NCBI RefSeq assembly: GCF_030814225.1
Contig: NZ_JAUSUR010000002.1
Location: 1 to 64,000, forward strand
Length of the DNA stretch: 64,000 bases
From: Breznakia pachnodae
GTDB lineage: Bacteria > Bacillota_I > Bacilli_A > Erysipelotrichales > Erysipelotrichaceae
Reading direction: 5' to 3'
The notes under the pieces were generated by a model. That model was not told the origin of the DNA. It ran no database searches and saw only the letters and a program-made list of their open reading frames with translations. Numbering within the stretch: position 1 is the first letter of the stretch; every line of letters begins with the position of its first letter. Both the position numbers and the translations under genes were made by a program. Shown here piece after piece: positions 8,962 through 17,319 of the stretch.

Positions 8962-10503
8962 ATGAACAATAAACGAATTATACAAATTGTCGACATTCTT
9001 CTGAAGCAGGAAAACTATGTCACAATTGATGATATATCAAAACAAATAAATGTCTCTAATAAAACCATTCGTAATGATTTAAAAATCGTTGACCAGTGGT
9101 TATCAGAGAACCAGCTACATCTGGTAAAAAAGACAGGTGTGGGAATATGTATTGAAGGTGAACAAGATGCTAAGTTAAAGATTTCTGAAACAATTATGCA
9201 AAAGAATAGAGAACTGATTGATTATTCACCTGAAGCAAGAAAAATCTTTATTGCGATGCGATTATTAAACTCTGAAGAACACTATCGAATTTATGAATTA
9301 GCCAATGAACTATATGTTAGTAGAGCAACGATTCATAAAGATATTATCGAAGTAAGCGATTTATTCGAAAAAGAGAAAATCAAGCTTCATCGCAAAAACA
9401 ATCATGGCCTTCAAATTGAAGGTAAGGAACGTAATAAAAGGAATCTATTAATTGAACTTATGGTTCAGGATAATGGTTATCAGATGTTTCGTAATATCGT
9501 AAATGATGATAACTACGAATGTGATGGATCGATTGTATTTGCAGGCCTTGATATCAACGATGATGAGCTAAATGAATTTGTTCGCATTGTTATGAAAAGT
9601 GATAATCCATATCTTATGGAACTGCCTTTTGATACCCTAGTCTTTGTATTATTACATATCTTTGTATCCTTTATTCGAGTATCACAGAAGCACACCGTAA
9701 CTCTATCAAAAGAATTCTTGGAGGAGTTGCAACAACAACCATTCTTTGATGAAATCAAAGCAATTACTGATGTATTAGCTGACTACTATCACATCCAGTT
9801 TAATGAAATGGAAGTACGCTATCTTCAAGTCTATTGTATCTCATTACAGAACAGTAAGTCGACCAATGAGAGCGATGAACAGGAAGCAATTGAAGTTGCT
9901 CGGGCTCTTATTGATTCCTGGAGTGAACAGTTACAGTTACCTTTAAAGGATGATGAAGAACTATTTGATTCCCTCTATGCTCACTTGTATCCAGCTATCA
10001 CACGGTTTCGTCACAATATCTTAATTGAAAATCCATTAATTCATGAAATACATAATCTATATAAGAATACTTATAAGATTGCAGAGAATAGTGTTTCTTA
10101 TATTAATGACAGATATCAGATTCAAGTAAGCAAAGAAGAAATTGGTTATCTGACACTTCATCTTGCTGCTGCATTAGATTACTTTAAAGAACCACTTAAA
10201 ACTATTCTGGTATGCAACAGTGGTATTGGAACTAACAATCTGCTCATCAATAAACTAAAGGAACAAATACCTGAAATCAATATAGTGGATCAGGAATCAT
10301 TTGTATCCATTTATGAACGACCTTTAGATGATATAGAATTAATCATTTCAACGATTGAACTTCATCTAAAAACAACGAAACCAATTTTGAAAATAAGCCC
10401 ATTACTTAAGGATTATGATCTTATGCGATTAAAGGAAATTATCCGTAAATTTTATAAGATTAAAAATGATCCACTATTACGTATGAATAAGACGCATGAA
10501 TAA
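8962..10503 (+). CDS. PRD-domain transcriptional activator with EIIB-like tail
   Basis: A DNA-binding regulator of the MtlR/LicR class controlled by PTS phosphorylation. Two N-terminal helix-turn-helix units are visible (VTIDDISKQINVSNKTIRNDL near residue 22 and the RIYELANELYVSRATIHKDI region near 117). Two PRDs follow, with His in FVLLHIFVSF and in YLTLHLAAAL, then an EIIB-like domain with Cys in VCNSGIGTN near 422. It stops there, without the EIIA domain of full-length LicR. The longer frame starts at TTG; the ATG at 8962 has GAGGTG 8 bp upstream. It sits between the EIIBC and EIIA genes and is the best candidate to bind the TTACC-N10-GGYAA sites. Confidence 0.85.
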   Translation: MNNKRIIQIVDILLKQENYVTIDDISKQINVSNKTIRNDLKIVDQWLSENQLHLVKKTGVGICIEGEQDAKLKISETIMQKNRELIDYSPEARKIFIAMRLLNSEEHYRIYELANELYVSRATIHKDIIEVSDLFEKEKIKLHRKNNHGLQIEGKERNKRNLLIELMVQDNGYQMFRNIVNDDNYECDGSIVFAGLDINDDELNEFVRIVMKSDNPYLMELPFDTLVFVLLHIFVSFIRVSQKHTVTLSKEFLEELQQQPFFDEIKAITDVLADYYHIQFNEMEVRYLQVYCISLQNSKSTNESDEQEAIEVARALIDSWSEQLQLPLKDDEELFDSLYAHLYPAITRFRHNILIENPLIHEIHNLYKNTYKIAENSVSYINDRYQIQVSKEEIGYLTLHLAAALDYFKEPLKTILVCNSGIGTNNLLINKLKEQIPEINIVDQESFVSIYERPLDDIELIISTIELHLKTTKPILKISPLLKDYDLMRLKEIIRKFYKIKNDPLLRMNKTHE

Positions 10504-10514
10504 TGCGCCTTATT
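10486..10514. terminator. Bidirectional terminator between regulator and EIIA
   Basis: AATAAGACGCAT pairs with ATGCGCCTTATT (one mismatch) and overlaps the ends of both convergent genes. A T-run follows on the + strand, and the minus strand also gives a T-containing tail. Confidence 0.75.
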
Positions 10515-10986
10515 TTTTATATACGGCAGCAGTGTCTTGTCCACCAACTACTTCTTTTCCTTTTTCAATCGTAAAACTCTTATAAGTATCAGAATTCGTA
10601 AATATAAGAACTGTTGTCATATCATATCCTTTGGCATCCAGGTCTTCTCGATTGAACTGTACAAGTAAATCTCCTTTTTTTACTTGTTGTCCCATCTCTA
10701 CTTCACAACTGAACCCCTTACCTTCTTCATTTACCGTACCAATACCAATATGAATTAGTAACTCTAAACCATCTTTAGCAGTAATACCAACTGCATGCTT
10801 ACTAGGAAAGGTCATAACGATTTCTCCATCGAATGGTGCATATACATAATCACTCATTGTTTTTATCGCAAATCCATCCCCTAACATCTTTTGGGCAAAC
10901 ACTGGATCATTTACTTTTTCCATTTCAATTACAGTACCATCAGTAACTGCTACTACTTCATATTCTTTCTTTTTAAAGCCAAACAT
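10510..10986 (-). CDS. PTS EIIA, glucose family
   Basis: A cytosolic phosphocarrier (158 aa) passing phosphate from HPr to an EIIB. The fold signature is complete: DGTVIEMEKVNDPVFAQKMLGDGFAI near the start, YAPFDGEI, the His of HAVGI and the active-site His of ELLIHIGIGTV near residue 91. It is the probable partner of the EIIBC at 5818, which lacks this domain. The start at 10986 is preceded by AGAGGTGG; the longer frame runs through this site. The operator-like site at 11058-11077 is 72 bp upstream, at the same distance as in the EIIBC gene. Confidence 0.9.
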   Translation of the reverse strand: MFGFKKKEYEVVAVTDGTVIEMEKVNDPVFAQKMLGDGFAIKTMSDYVYAPFDGEIVMTFPSKHAVGITAKDGLELLIHIGIGTVNEEGKGFSCEVEMGQQVKKGDLLVQFNREDLDAKGYDMTTVLIFTNSDTYKSFTIEKGKEVVGGQDTAAVYKK

Positions 10987-11057
10987 TATTCCACCTCTTT
11001 CAAGTATTATCATACGTAATTTTATGATTTGCTTCCATATATAAAAGATTGGTTTTA

Positions 11058-11077
11058 TTACCATTTACTTGTGGTAA
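11058..11077. promoter_or_regulatory. PRD-regulator-type operator upstream of EIIA
   Basis: TTACC-N10-GGTAA, flanked by A and T to make ATTACC/GGTAAT inverted arms. It is 72 bp from the EIIA ATG and lies in the divergent region shared with the epimerase-like gene. Confidence 0.6.
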
Positions 11078-11100
11078 TTCCTGTCTGTAATGTTTAGTTA

Positions 11101-11120
11101 TTACCTCAATAATGTGGCTA
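11101..11120. promoter_or_regulatory. Second operator-like site, upstream of the epimerase gene
   Basis: TTACC-N10-GGCTA keeps the spacing and one full arm of the motif. It includes TGTGG, like the 54223 site. It lies 78 bp before the epimerase ATG. Confidence 0.45.
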
Positions 11121-11197
11121 TTATCTATCCGCCAAAGTCATTGATATATCAGGATGGATAACGTAAAATGAAGATGCTTAAGAATGGAGGAAGAGTT

Positions 11198-11914
11198 ATG
11201 AAACACATTAAAATCGCCGCTGGACTAGCGCATGTAAACTATGGAAGAATTGCCGATTTAGTAAAAGAAGTAAGTGATGCTGGGGTAGACTATATTCACT
11301 CTGATGCTGCTGATATGCATGATCTTCAAAATATGAAACTAATGGGTGGTCACCAGGTAATTGCTGGGATTCGCCCAGAAACTGACAAACCAATTGAATG
11401 CCACATTTATACAGTAAGTATGGATAAAATGTTTATTGAACAAATCGATGAAGCTGGAGCTAATATGTTAATTTTACCTGCAGAACATTTTATCGGAGCA
11501 CAACTTGCTTATATTATTAACTGGTGTCGAGAGAGAAAGATAAAGTTTGGTTTAACGGTTGGATGTTATACACCACTATGTTTCGTGGAAGAATCAATAT
11601 ATGATATTGATCGTTTACACATCGTTACGCATGGAGTAGATGAAACCGATGGTAAAGATAACTGGGGATGGCGTATGTCAGCGATTGACCTAGTAAAACG
11701 TGCACGTAAATTAATTGATGAAAAGAACCCAAATTGTGAACTGTCAATTGATGGTGGTTTGCGTCATGATAACATGGAACCATTAATTGAATGTAATCCT
11801 GATGTTATTGTTTTATCAAGTGCAATCTTTAAAGATCCAGATGGCGTTGCTGCTGGATACAAGAAATGTAGAACTGCAATTGATGAAGCCGCAAAGAAAT
11901 TTGATTTAAAATAA
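11198..11914 (+). CDS. Ribulose-phosphate 3-epimerase superfamily protein
   Basis: A TIM-barrel enzyme of 238 aa related to ribulose-5-phosphate, allulose-6-phosphate or ketohexose-phosphate 3-epimerases. The usual metal and catalytic residues align: His and Asp in DYIHSDAAD near residue 33, His in IECHIYTV near 67, and Asp in LSIDGGLRHD near 184. The phosphate-binding end is VLSSAIF. The central part (CYTPLCFVEES, THGVDETDGKDNWGW) departs from true Rpe, so the substrate is probably not ribulose-5-phosphate. GGAGG lies 7 bp before the ATG at 11198. With the transaldolase-like gene at 14759 and the PTS genes it suggests a keto-sugar phosphate pathway. Confidence 0.75.
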   Translation: MKHIKIAAGLAHVNYGRIADLVKEVSDAGVDYIHSDAADMHDLQNMKLMGGHQVIAGIRPETDKPIECHIYTVSMDKMFIEQIDEAGANMLILPAEHFIGAQLAYIINWCRERKIKFGLTVGCYTPLCFVEESIYDIDRLHIVTHGVDETDGKDNWGWRMSAIDLVKRARKLIDEKNPNCELSIDGGLRHDNMEPLIECNPDVIVLSSAIFKDPDGVAAGYKKCRTAIDEAAKKFDLK

Positions 11915-11938
11915 AAACTCTCAATTGAGAGTTTTTTA
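11914..11938 (+). terminator. Terminator after the epimerase gene
   Basis: AAAACTCTCAATTGAGAGTTTTTT: 11-bp self-complementary stem with a T-tail immediately after the stop. Confidence 0.85.
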
Positions 11939-11952
11939 AAAGAGGAGAACGA

Positions 11953-12576
11953 ATGAAGTATCGATTAATTATTTTAGACTATGTTTGGATTAGTGTAGCA
12001 TCCATTCTCACTGCATTAGCAGTCAATATGTTTTTTCAATTCACTGGGCTAGCGCCTGGTGGAATTACTGGATTAGCTATTGTCTTTTCCACGATTACAG
12101 GTATTCCAGTATCTTATATGACACTGGCAATATCTGTACCACTACTTGTAGCAGCAACCTTTCTGCTTGGTAAAAGTTTTGGTATCAAGACCTTATTTAT
12201 AACCCTGGCTACCCCTGTATGTATGCAAGTAATACCTGCTATTCATATTACAGAGGCACTCCATAATATTCACCCAATATTAGAGTTAATAGTTGCTGGA
12301 GGTATTGGTGGAATTCTGGTAGGTCTTGCTATTGGTATCGCCTTAAATCATGATTGTGCAACTGGTGGTACCGATGTAATTGCCTTATTAATTCAGTATT
12401 TCTTTAAGAAACTACCATTATCAAAAATTCTATTATTCCTAGATGGGTTTGTGGTAATTGCTTCAGGAATCATTACAGAAAATGTATTAATTTCTGTATT
12501 CAGTTTCTTATCACTTCTGGTAATTATTCAAACGATTCAGTTTACAACATCTAAGAAACTGACGGTTTCTAAATAG
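11953..12576 (+). CDS. YitT family membrane protein lacking DUF2179
   Basis: A 207-aa integral membrane protein with five or six hydrophobic segments. The N-terminal region FTGLAPGGITGLAIVFSTITGIP and the central HDCATGGTDVIALLI match the YitT/DUF161 family pattern. Usual YitT proteins are about 280 aa because a soluble DUF2179 domain follows the membrane part; here the protein stops after the last helix. Function in the family is not established. GAGGAG lies before the ATG. It follows the epimerase gene after a terminator, so expression may be independent or by read-through. Confidence 0.8.
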   Translation: MKYRLIILDYVWISVASILTALAVNMFFQFTGLAPGGITGLAIVFSTITGIPVSYMTLAISVPLLVAATFLLGKSFGIKTLFITLATPVCMQVIPAIHITEALHNIHPILELIVAGGIGGILVGLAIGIALNHDCATGGTDVIALLIQYFFKKLPLSKILLFLDGFVVIASGIITENVLISVFSFLSLLVIIQTIQFTTSKKLTVSK

Positions 12577-12582
12577 TTCTAA

Positions 12583-12613
12583 AAAAGCTAAACTTTTTAC
12601 GGTTTAGCTTTTT
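12583..12613. terminator. Bidirectional terminator
   Basis: AAAAGCTAAAC pairs with GTTTAGCTTTT, with A-runs and T-runs on opposite sides, between the convergent yitT-like and HAD genes. Confidence 0.85.
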
Positions 12614-13426
12614 CTATCTCTTATTATATTTCCATATTGCATGTGCTACCCCACTATCATTATTGGATAATGTATGGACATCACATCGCTTTTTTATTGC
12701 TGCAGTTGCATTCTCCATTGCAACACACAAGCCACTCTCTTCAAACATAGATATATCATTCTCTGCATCACCAATAGCCATTGTCTCTTTTTTATGAATA
12801 TTATGTAATTGATGCAATTCTTTTAAAGCTGAACCCTTACTCACTCCAGTCGCATTAATATCAAAGCTGATTTCATTGTAACTGGTAAGAGCCAACCCTT
12901 CTATCTTCTCTAGCCTCTCTCTTAAGGCTTTTAGTTCTGTTTTATCCATTGTATAAACTAGCACCTTAATAATCTCACTTGCACTCTCTTTCAGCTCTAA
13001 ATAGCTCATATCAGTAAATGATGTTACTTGAATGGATGAATCATACTGATCATTATAATGACTATAAAGAAAACGCACATCATAGGGGTCTGTTGTATAG
13101 AAATTCTTCATCCCCTTAAAGAATGCATGCACTCCTTTATATTCACTCAAGACATCAATTACTTTCTTAAGTGCCTCATCATTAATCAGTTTAGTTATAA
13201 TTCGATCATCAGTTTCAATCACTCCACCATTCGCAGCAACCACTCCTATTTCACGATTACACTTCATTGCTAAGTCTTTCACAAAGCAATAAGGTCGACC
13301 ACTAACGAAGTATACTTTACTTCCCATATCCAGTGCCTTCTTCAACATATACTTGTTGTCTTCCGACACCTGCCCTTGGTCGTTTAATAGCGTCCCATCT
13401 AAATCAATATAAATATTCTTATACAT
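12614..13426 (-). CDS. Cof-type HAD phosphatase
   Basis: A cytosolic haloacid-dehalogenase-superfamily phosphatase of the Cof/YidA subgroup, 270 aa. Motif I is YIDLDGTLL (nucleophile Asp9), motif II is VSGRP near 41, and motifs III/IV are the Lys of GVSKGSAL near 196 and AIGDAENDISMF near 217. Such enzymes dephosphorylate sugar phosphates and related metabolites; the substrate is not predictable. It starts 3 bp after the alcohol dehydrogenase stop with no clear ribosome site of its own, so translation is probably coupled to that gene. Confidence 0.88.
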   Translation of the reverse strand: MYKNIYIDLDGTLLNDQGQVSEDNKYMLKKALDMGSKVYFVSGRPYCFVKDLAMKCNREIGVVAANGGVIETDDRIITKLINDEALKKVIDVLSEYKGVHAFFKGMKNFYTTDPYDVRFLYSHYNDQYDSSIQVTSFTDMSYLELKESASEIIKVLVYTMDKTELKALRERLEKIEGLALTSYNEISFDINATGVSKGSALKELHQLHNIHKKETMAIGDAENDISMFEESGLCVAMENATAAIKKRCDVHTLSNNDSGVAHAIWKYNKR

Positions 13427-13429
13427 AAA

Positions 13430-14557
13430 TTAATAAGATGCCTCTAATACTGCTCTTAATTCTTCTGCACTTCCAAATGGTAAATAATTCAGAATTGGTG
13501 AATGAATAATTTCCTGGTATTGTTCATCACTCATTTCATAATCACTTAAACGTTTCTCTAAATTAATAGCCTTCATAAATAACTTCATATTTTCAGATAA
13601 CGTTGCTTTTCCATAGTGAGGTACAAACAACTCATTGATCTGCTTAAACTCTTTTTCATACTTCGCTTCATATGCCTTGATAAACTGAGGGAATACAATC
13701 GCCAATGCTTCACCATGAGGAATGTGTAAAATACCTCCAATAATTTCTGATAAAGGATGTGGAACTGCTGCACCACCATTCGCCAATGCTCTTCCTGCCA
13801 ATGTATCTGCCAACATCATGTTTGCACCATACGCTTGAACATCCTTATACTTTAATGCATTCTCTAAATTCTCAATCACCAAACGCATTGCCATTAAAGA
13901 ATCCATCTGACTATATGGAGATGCCTTTGGATTGATAAAACTTTCAAAAGCATGGGTAAATGCATCAAAACCTGTAGCACTACGAATATGTGCAGGTAAT
14001 GTTTCTGTAAGTTTTGAATCTAAGATACATTCTTTCGAAAACAGCAGTGGATGAAAGAATGTAATCTTTTCATTCCCTCTACTTAATACCGATGCCTGCG
14101 TTACTTGTGATCCGGTACCTGATGTTGTTGGTACACTAATAATTGGTAATTCTTTTCCTGTATATGATGGATAGTTTTCATATGGTGAACCATATTTCTC
14201 AAATATCTCATCCCAATTAATCTTCTCGATTCCATTTGTAAATGCAATTGCTTTGGCACAGTCAATCGAACTTCCACCACCAACTGCCAATACTACATCA
14301 ACTGGTTGCTTGTTGATCAAAGCAACACCCTCTTCCACAATTGATACATCTGGATTTGGTTTTACTTTATCAAAACGCAATACCTCAATACCATTGTCTG
14401 TTAGTAATTTTGTTACTTGATCATACAATGGTTTCAGTACTCCATCACTTGTTGTTACAAGCAATACTTTACTTCCATATCTCTTTACAATATCTCCAAG
14501 TTCATTCAATCGATTTTCACCAAAATGAATTCTTGTTGGCTGATAATAATCAAACAT
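13430..14557 (-). CDS. Iron-containing alcohol dehydrogenase
   Basis: A NAD(P)H-dependent alcohol/aldehyde dehydrogenase of the group III (YqhD/BdhA) family, 375 aa. Seen are the nucleotide-binding VGGGSSIDCAKAIA near residue 94, TTSGTGSQVTQASVL near 143, and the metal-binding segments FDAFTHAFES near 200 and HPLSEIIGGILHIPHGEA near 264. It probably reduces aldehydes made in sugar fermentation. AGGAGG precedes the ATG. It is divergent from the transaldolase-like gene, and TATGGYAA half-sites at 14642 and 14660 lie in the shared promoter region, so it may belong to the same regulon. Confidence 0.88.
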   Translation of the reverse strand: MFDYYQPTRIHFGENRLNELGDIVKRYGSKVLLVTTSDGVLKPLYDQVTKLLTDNGIEVLRFDKVKPNPDVSIVEEGVALINKQPVDVVLAVGGGSSIDCAKAIAFTNGIEKINWDEIFEKYGSPYENYPSYTGKELPIISVPTTSGTGSQVTQASVLSRGNEKITFFHPLLFSKECILDSKLTETLPAHIRSATGFDAFTHAFESFINPKASPYSQMDSLMAMRLVIENLENALKYKDVQAYGANMMLADTLAGRALANGGAAVPHPLSEIIGGILHIPHGEALAIVFPQFIKAYEAKYEKEFKQINELFVPHYGKATLSENMKLFMKAINLEKRLSDYEMSDEQYQEIIHSPILNYLPFGSAEELRAVLEASY

Positions 14558-14670
14558 ATTAAACCTCCTATTACAGTTATAGTATAGGTTGTTTTCAGTT
14601 GTGAAACCAGTAAGCCATAGAGGAAAAAACGAGCATAACGATATGGCAATTTTTCAACATATGGTAAAAA

Positions 14671-14690
14671 TTGACAAATTATTATGGTAA
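14671..14690. promoter_or_regulatory. PRD-regulator-type operator upstream of the transaldolase-like gene
   Basis: TTGAC-N10-GGTAA. Two further TATGGYAA half-sites lie at about 14642 and 14660. The site ends 69 bp before the transaldolase-like ATG. TTGACA within it could also serve as a -35 box. Confidence 0.45.
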
Positions 14691-14758
14691 TAAGAATACA
14701 TATCCATCACTCCTCAAAATTCATTGTTTCCGATATGATAATAACAAAGGAGAAACCT

Positions 14759-15385
14759 ATGAATTATATAATCGATCACGCCAATATAAATGAAATCAAT
14801 GAAGTATTATCTATGGGAATTGATAAGGTTACTGCAAACCCAACGATGTATAAAAACAACCATACAACCTTACAAGATTTCATTGATTATTATAAGAATA
14901 AAGAACTGTCATTTCTAAGTGCAGAAGTAATGGGTTCTACATTTGAAGAAATGAAACAGGAAGTAGAAATCATTCTGGCCTATTATCCAGAAGCAGTTAT
15001 CAAAATCAACTTCTCTAAAGATGGATTAAAGTTATGCAATTACTTACATAAAAAACAAATAAAAACAGCAATGACTCTTGTCTTTTCACTTGAACAAGTC
15101 CTCGCTGCAATTAATGCTCATGCAGATTATATTTTTTGTTTTGTTGGTCGTAATGATGAGAATGGAAGTGATGGACTGCAATTTCTAAATGATGCTCATC
15201 ATGCTACAAATGGTACTCACACCAATATCATAGCTGCATCAATTAAGAATCTATTTCAACTTCAGGAGTTATCAAGAATTGGAATACCTTATGCAGCAAT
15301 TCCATATGCACTTTATATGAAATCTTTAGAACATCCATTAACGAATAGTGGTGCTCAAACATTTAAAGAAGACTGGGCTTTATAA
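14759..15385 (+). CDS. Transaldolase/fructose-6-phosphate aldolase family protein
   Basis: A 208-aa class I aldolase-fold protein of the short transaldolase (FSA/TalC) family. The N-terminus (IDHANINEINEVLSMGIDKVTANPTM) matches the family pattern IDTANxxEI...GVTTNPS. The Schiff-base Lys is expected in AVIKINFSKDG near residue 83, where FSA has VKIPVT. The C-terminal part (FVGRNDENGSDGL, AASIKN, GIPYAAIPY) keeps the general order but is divergent, so a non-canonical substrate is likely. AAAGGAG lies before the ATG at 14759. The operator-like site upstream ties it to the PTS-epimerase system. Confidence 0.75.
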   Translation: MNYIIDHANINEINEVLSMGIDKVTANPTMYKNNHTTLQDFIDYYKNKELSFLSAEVMGSTFEEMKQEVEIILAYYPEAVIKINFSKDGLKLCNYLHKKQIKTAMTLVFSLEQVLAAINAHADYIFCFVGRNDENGSDGLQFLNDAHHATNGTHTNIIAASIKNLFQLQELSRIGIPYAAIPYALYMKSLEHPLTNSGAQTFKEDWAL

Positions 15386-15412
15386 TCATAAAGTTATACC
15401 TGCTATAAACAC

Positions 15413-15437
15413 AAAGCTCATCATTTGATGAGCTTTT
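15413..15437 (+). terminator. Terminator after the transaldolase-like gene
   Basis: AAAGCTCATCA pairs with TGATGAGCTTT and is followed by TT and A/T. The stem overlaps the stop of the convergent minus-strand gene. Confidence 0.8.
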
Positions 15438-15900
15438 TAAAATCTATAGAATTTACTATTGTCGCTATGACAACACCAATTAACGTTTCAATTACACGAA
15501 TTGATACATAATCAAATACAGGCTGATTGAATCGAATAAGGGTGATAGAGAAGAACACCACACATCCCATCGTTGTACCATTCTCAGGCATATGCACCAA
15601 TTTGGCAAACCATAAAATCAGATATGCACATCCAACATTAATAAGAACCATTAATATAGATTCTTCATGAATTGGTGAATGTTTCACTAACATCATAATC
15701 AGATACCCAAGTAATCCACCAAGAAGGGTACCTAGTACCCTGTTCTTTCCATATTCATATGATTTCTGAGGATCTGTTTTCATCGATAATACAACGGCTA
15801 CCGTCATGTAAAAACCAGATAATCCAAGTACATACTTACTTAAGATTAATGCGATTGCTACTGCTGCGATTGTTTTATATATTCTGGCACCTGGAAACAT
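15421..15900 (-). CDS. Aromatic acid exporter-like (FUSC/ArAE) membrane protein
   Basis: A 159-aa membrane protein with about five helices. The N-terminus GARIYKTIAAVAIALILSKYVLG and the DPQKSYEYGKNRVLGTLLGGLLGYL segment match the ArAE_1/DUF939 family, in which the conserved R-x-x-GT-x-x-G sits between helices. Longer family members carry a C-terminal cytoplasmic domain, absent here. It may export organic acids or other amphiphilic compounds; this is family inference. GAGGTG precedes the ATG. No operon partner is evident. Confidence 0.75.
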   Translation of the reverse strand: MFPGARIYKTIAAVAIALILSKYVLGLSGFYMTVAVVLSMKTDPQKSYEYGKNRVLGTLLGGLLGYLIMMLVKHSPIHEESILMVLINVGCAYLILWFAKLVHMPENGTTMGCVVFFSITLIRFNQPVFDYVSIRVIETLIGVVIATIVNSIDFKKLIK

Positions 15901-15969
15901 TTTTTCACCTCAATGTTCTACTATTATACCATTTATCTGGGAAATGGTAAGATATTTACTTGACTACAT

Positions 15970-15994
15970 ACAAAAAGTAGGCCTAAGCCTACTT
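15970..15994 (-). terminator. Terminator overlapping the nagA stop
   Basis: AAGTAGGC and GCCTACTT form a stem around CTAA, followed on the minus strand by TTTTTG. Confidence 0.8.
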
Positions 15995-17131
15995 ACAAGC
16001 AACTCCTCTTGCATATGTTTGGATAACGTCATATTCTTTATCAAGAACAACGATATCTGCATCATGACCTACTACTAATTGACCTTTACGATCTTCAATG
16101 TGTAGTGCACGAGCTGGATTCAATGTACAAGAATTTAATGCATAATCAAATGGTACAAGTGCATCTTCAACTAAAAGTTTCAGACCTTTGTTTACATGTA
16201 ATGTAGAACCAGCTAAGCTCTTGTTCCCTTCGATTAAGTGAGCACTTCCATCAGGATAGATTTCAATTTCGTGTCCACCAAACATATGGTGAGAACCAAT
16301 TGGACATCCTTTTGCCATAAGTGCATCAGTAATCATAATTGTATGGTCTCTACCTTTTGCCATAAATAAGTTATTTACAGAATTTAAGTTCGAGTGGTTA
16401 CCATCACAGATAACTTCTCCATACACATCTCTAAAGCGCATTGCTGCACCTACTAAACCTGGATTACGGTGATGGAATGGTGTCATTCCATTAAACACGT
16501 GTGTCATACTTCTTGCACCATGAGCAACTGCCATAACTGCCTCTTCATAAGTTGAAGCAGAGTGACCCATACTAATCATTACTCCATTTTGTGATGCATA
16601 TTTTGTAAGTTTAAAGTCTTCATCATTTTCACAAGCCATTGTCATGATTTTAATCATTCCTTTAGCTGCTTTTTGATATTCTTTAAACTCTTCCACATTT
16701 GGTTTCTTAATGTGTTCAGGTGGTTGAGCACCTTTGTATTCCATTGATAAATAAGGACCTTCAAAGTGAATTCCTAAAATTTCAGCTCCTTCGTATCCCT
16801 TTTCCACTACATCTACAATGTTTTCTAATGCTTCTGTAAGAACTTCTTTACTTTGCGTAATTGTTGTTGGGAATAATCCTGTAACACCTTCTGCAGTAAT
16901 GTTCTTAACCCAGTTTAATAACCCTTCAGGTTGTGCATCATTTGTATCAAAACTGTATGCACCATGACAGTGAATATCAATAAAACCTGGAACGATTCTA
17001 TTATCATCATAGTCAGTATCAACTGGCTTTGTTCCATAATCGTAGATGTCTTTAATTTTGTCATCTTCGATTTCTATTTGAGCTGGGACAAATTGTCCTG
17101 CTATCCAAACCTTTTTACTCTGTATAATCAT
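15989..17131 (-). CDS. nagA: N-acetylglucosamine-6-phosphate deacetylase
   Basis: An amidohydrolase-superfamily enzyme that removes acetate from GlcNAc-6-phosphate (or GalNAc-6-phosphate), feeding amino sugars into glycolysis. At 380 aa it is full length. Visible are GFIDIHCHGAYSFDT near residue 50, the metal Glu in ILGIHFEGPYLS near 125, MSMGHSAST near 190, MTHVFNGMTPFHHR near 212, the substrate region CDGNHSNL near 244 and the catalytic Asp in MITDALMAKG near 266. GGAGGTAC lies upstream. It is a single-gene unit here, with no nagB nearby. It could process products of the amino-sugar PTS systems further along. Confidence 0.92.
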   Translation of the reverse strand: MIIQSKKVWIAGQFVPAQIEIEDDKIKDIYDYGTKPVDTDYDDNRIVPGFIDIHCHGAYSFDTNDAQPEGLLNWVKNITAEGVTGLFPTTITQSKEVLTEALENIVDVVEKGYEGAEILGIHFEGPYLSMEYKGAQPPEHIKKPNVEEFKEYQKAAKGMIKIMTMACENDEDFKLTKYASQNGVMISMGHSASTYEEAVMAVAHGARSMTHVFNGMTPFHHRNPGLVGAAMRFRDVYGEVICDGNHSNLNSVNNLFMAKGRDHTIMITDALMAKGCPIGSHHMFGGHEIEIYPDGSAHLIEGNKSLAGSTLHVNKGLKLLVEDALVPFDYALNSCTLNPARALHIEDRKGQLVVGHDADIVVLDKEYDVIQTYARGVACK

Positions 17132-17288
17132 TTAAAATGTACCTCCACATCAATTATTATACACCTATTTTCCCCTCTATTCACGGTATTCACTTATCTT
17201 TTTGTCTAAACATTTTGTCTTTTTTACGATATTTGCGTTTTTTCAAATAAAAGTCACAAATACTTGCGATATTTCTTGGATATTCATG

Positions 17289-17294
17289 TATAAT
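17289..17294 (+). promoter_or_regulatory. -10 box of the 17320 gene
   Basis: Perfect TATAAT 26 bp upstream of the ATG, preceded by TG. A TTGCGA lies 19 bp further upstream as a possible -35. Confidence 0.5.
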
Positions 17295-17319
17295 AATATT
17301 AAAAGACAAGGAGATTTTT

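Noticed and set aside
8962..10503. BglG-type RNA antiterminator
   Set aside because: The N-terminus consists of helix-turn-helix units, not the RNA-binding CAT domain, and no RAT-terminator pair was seen upstream of the PTS genes.
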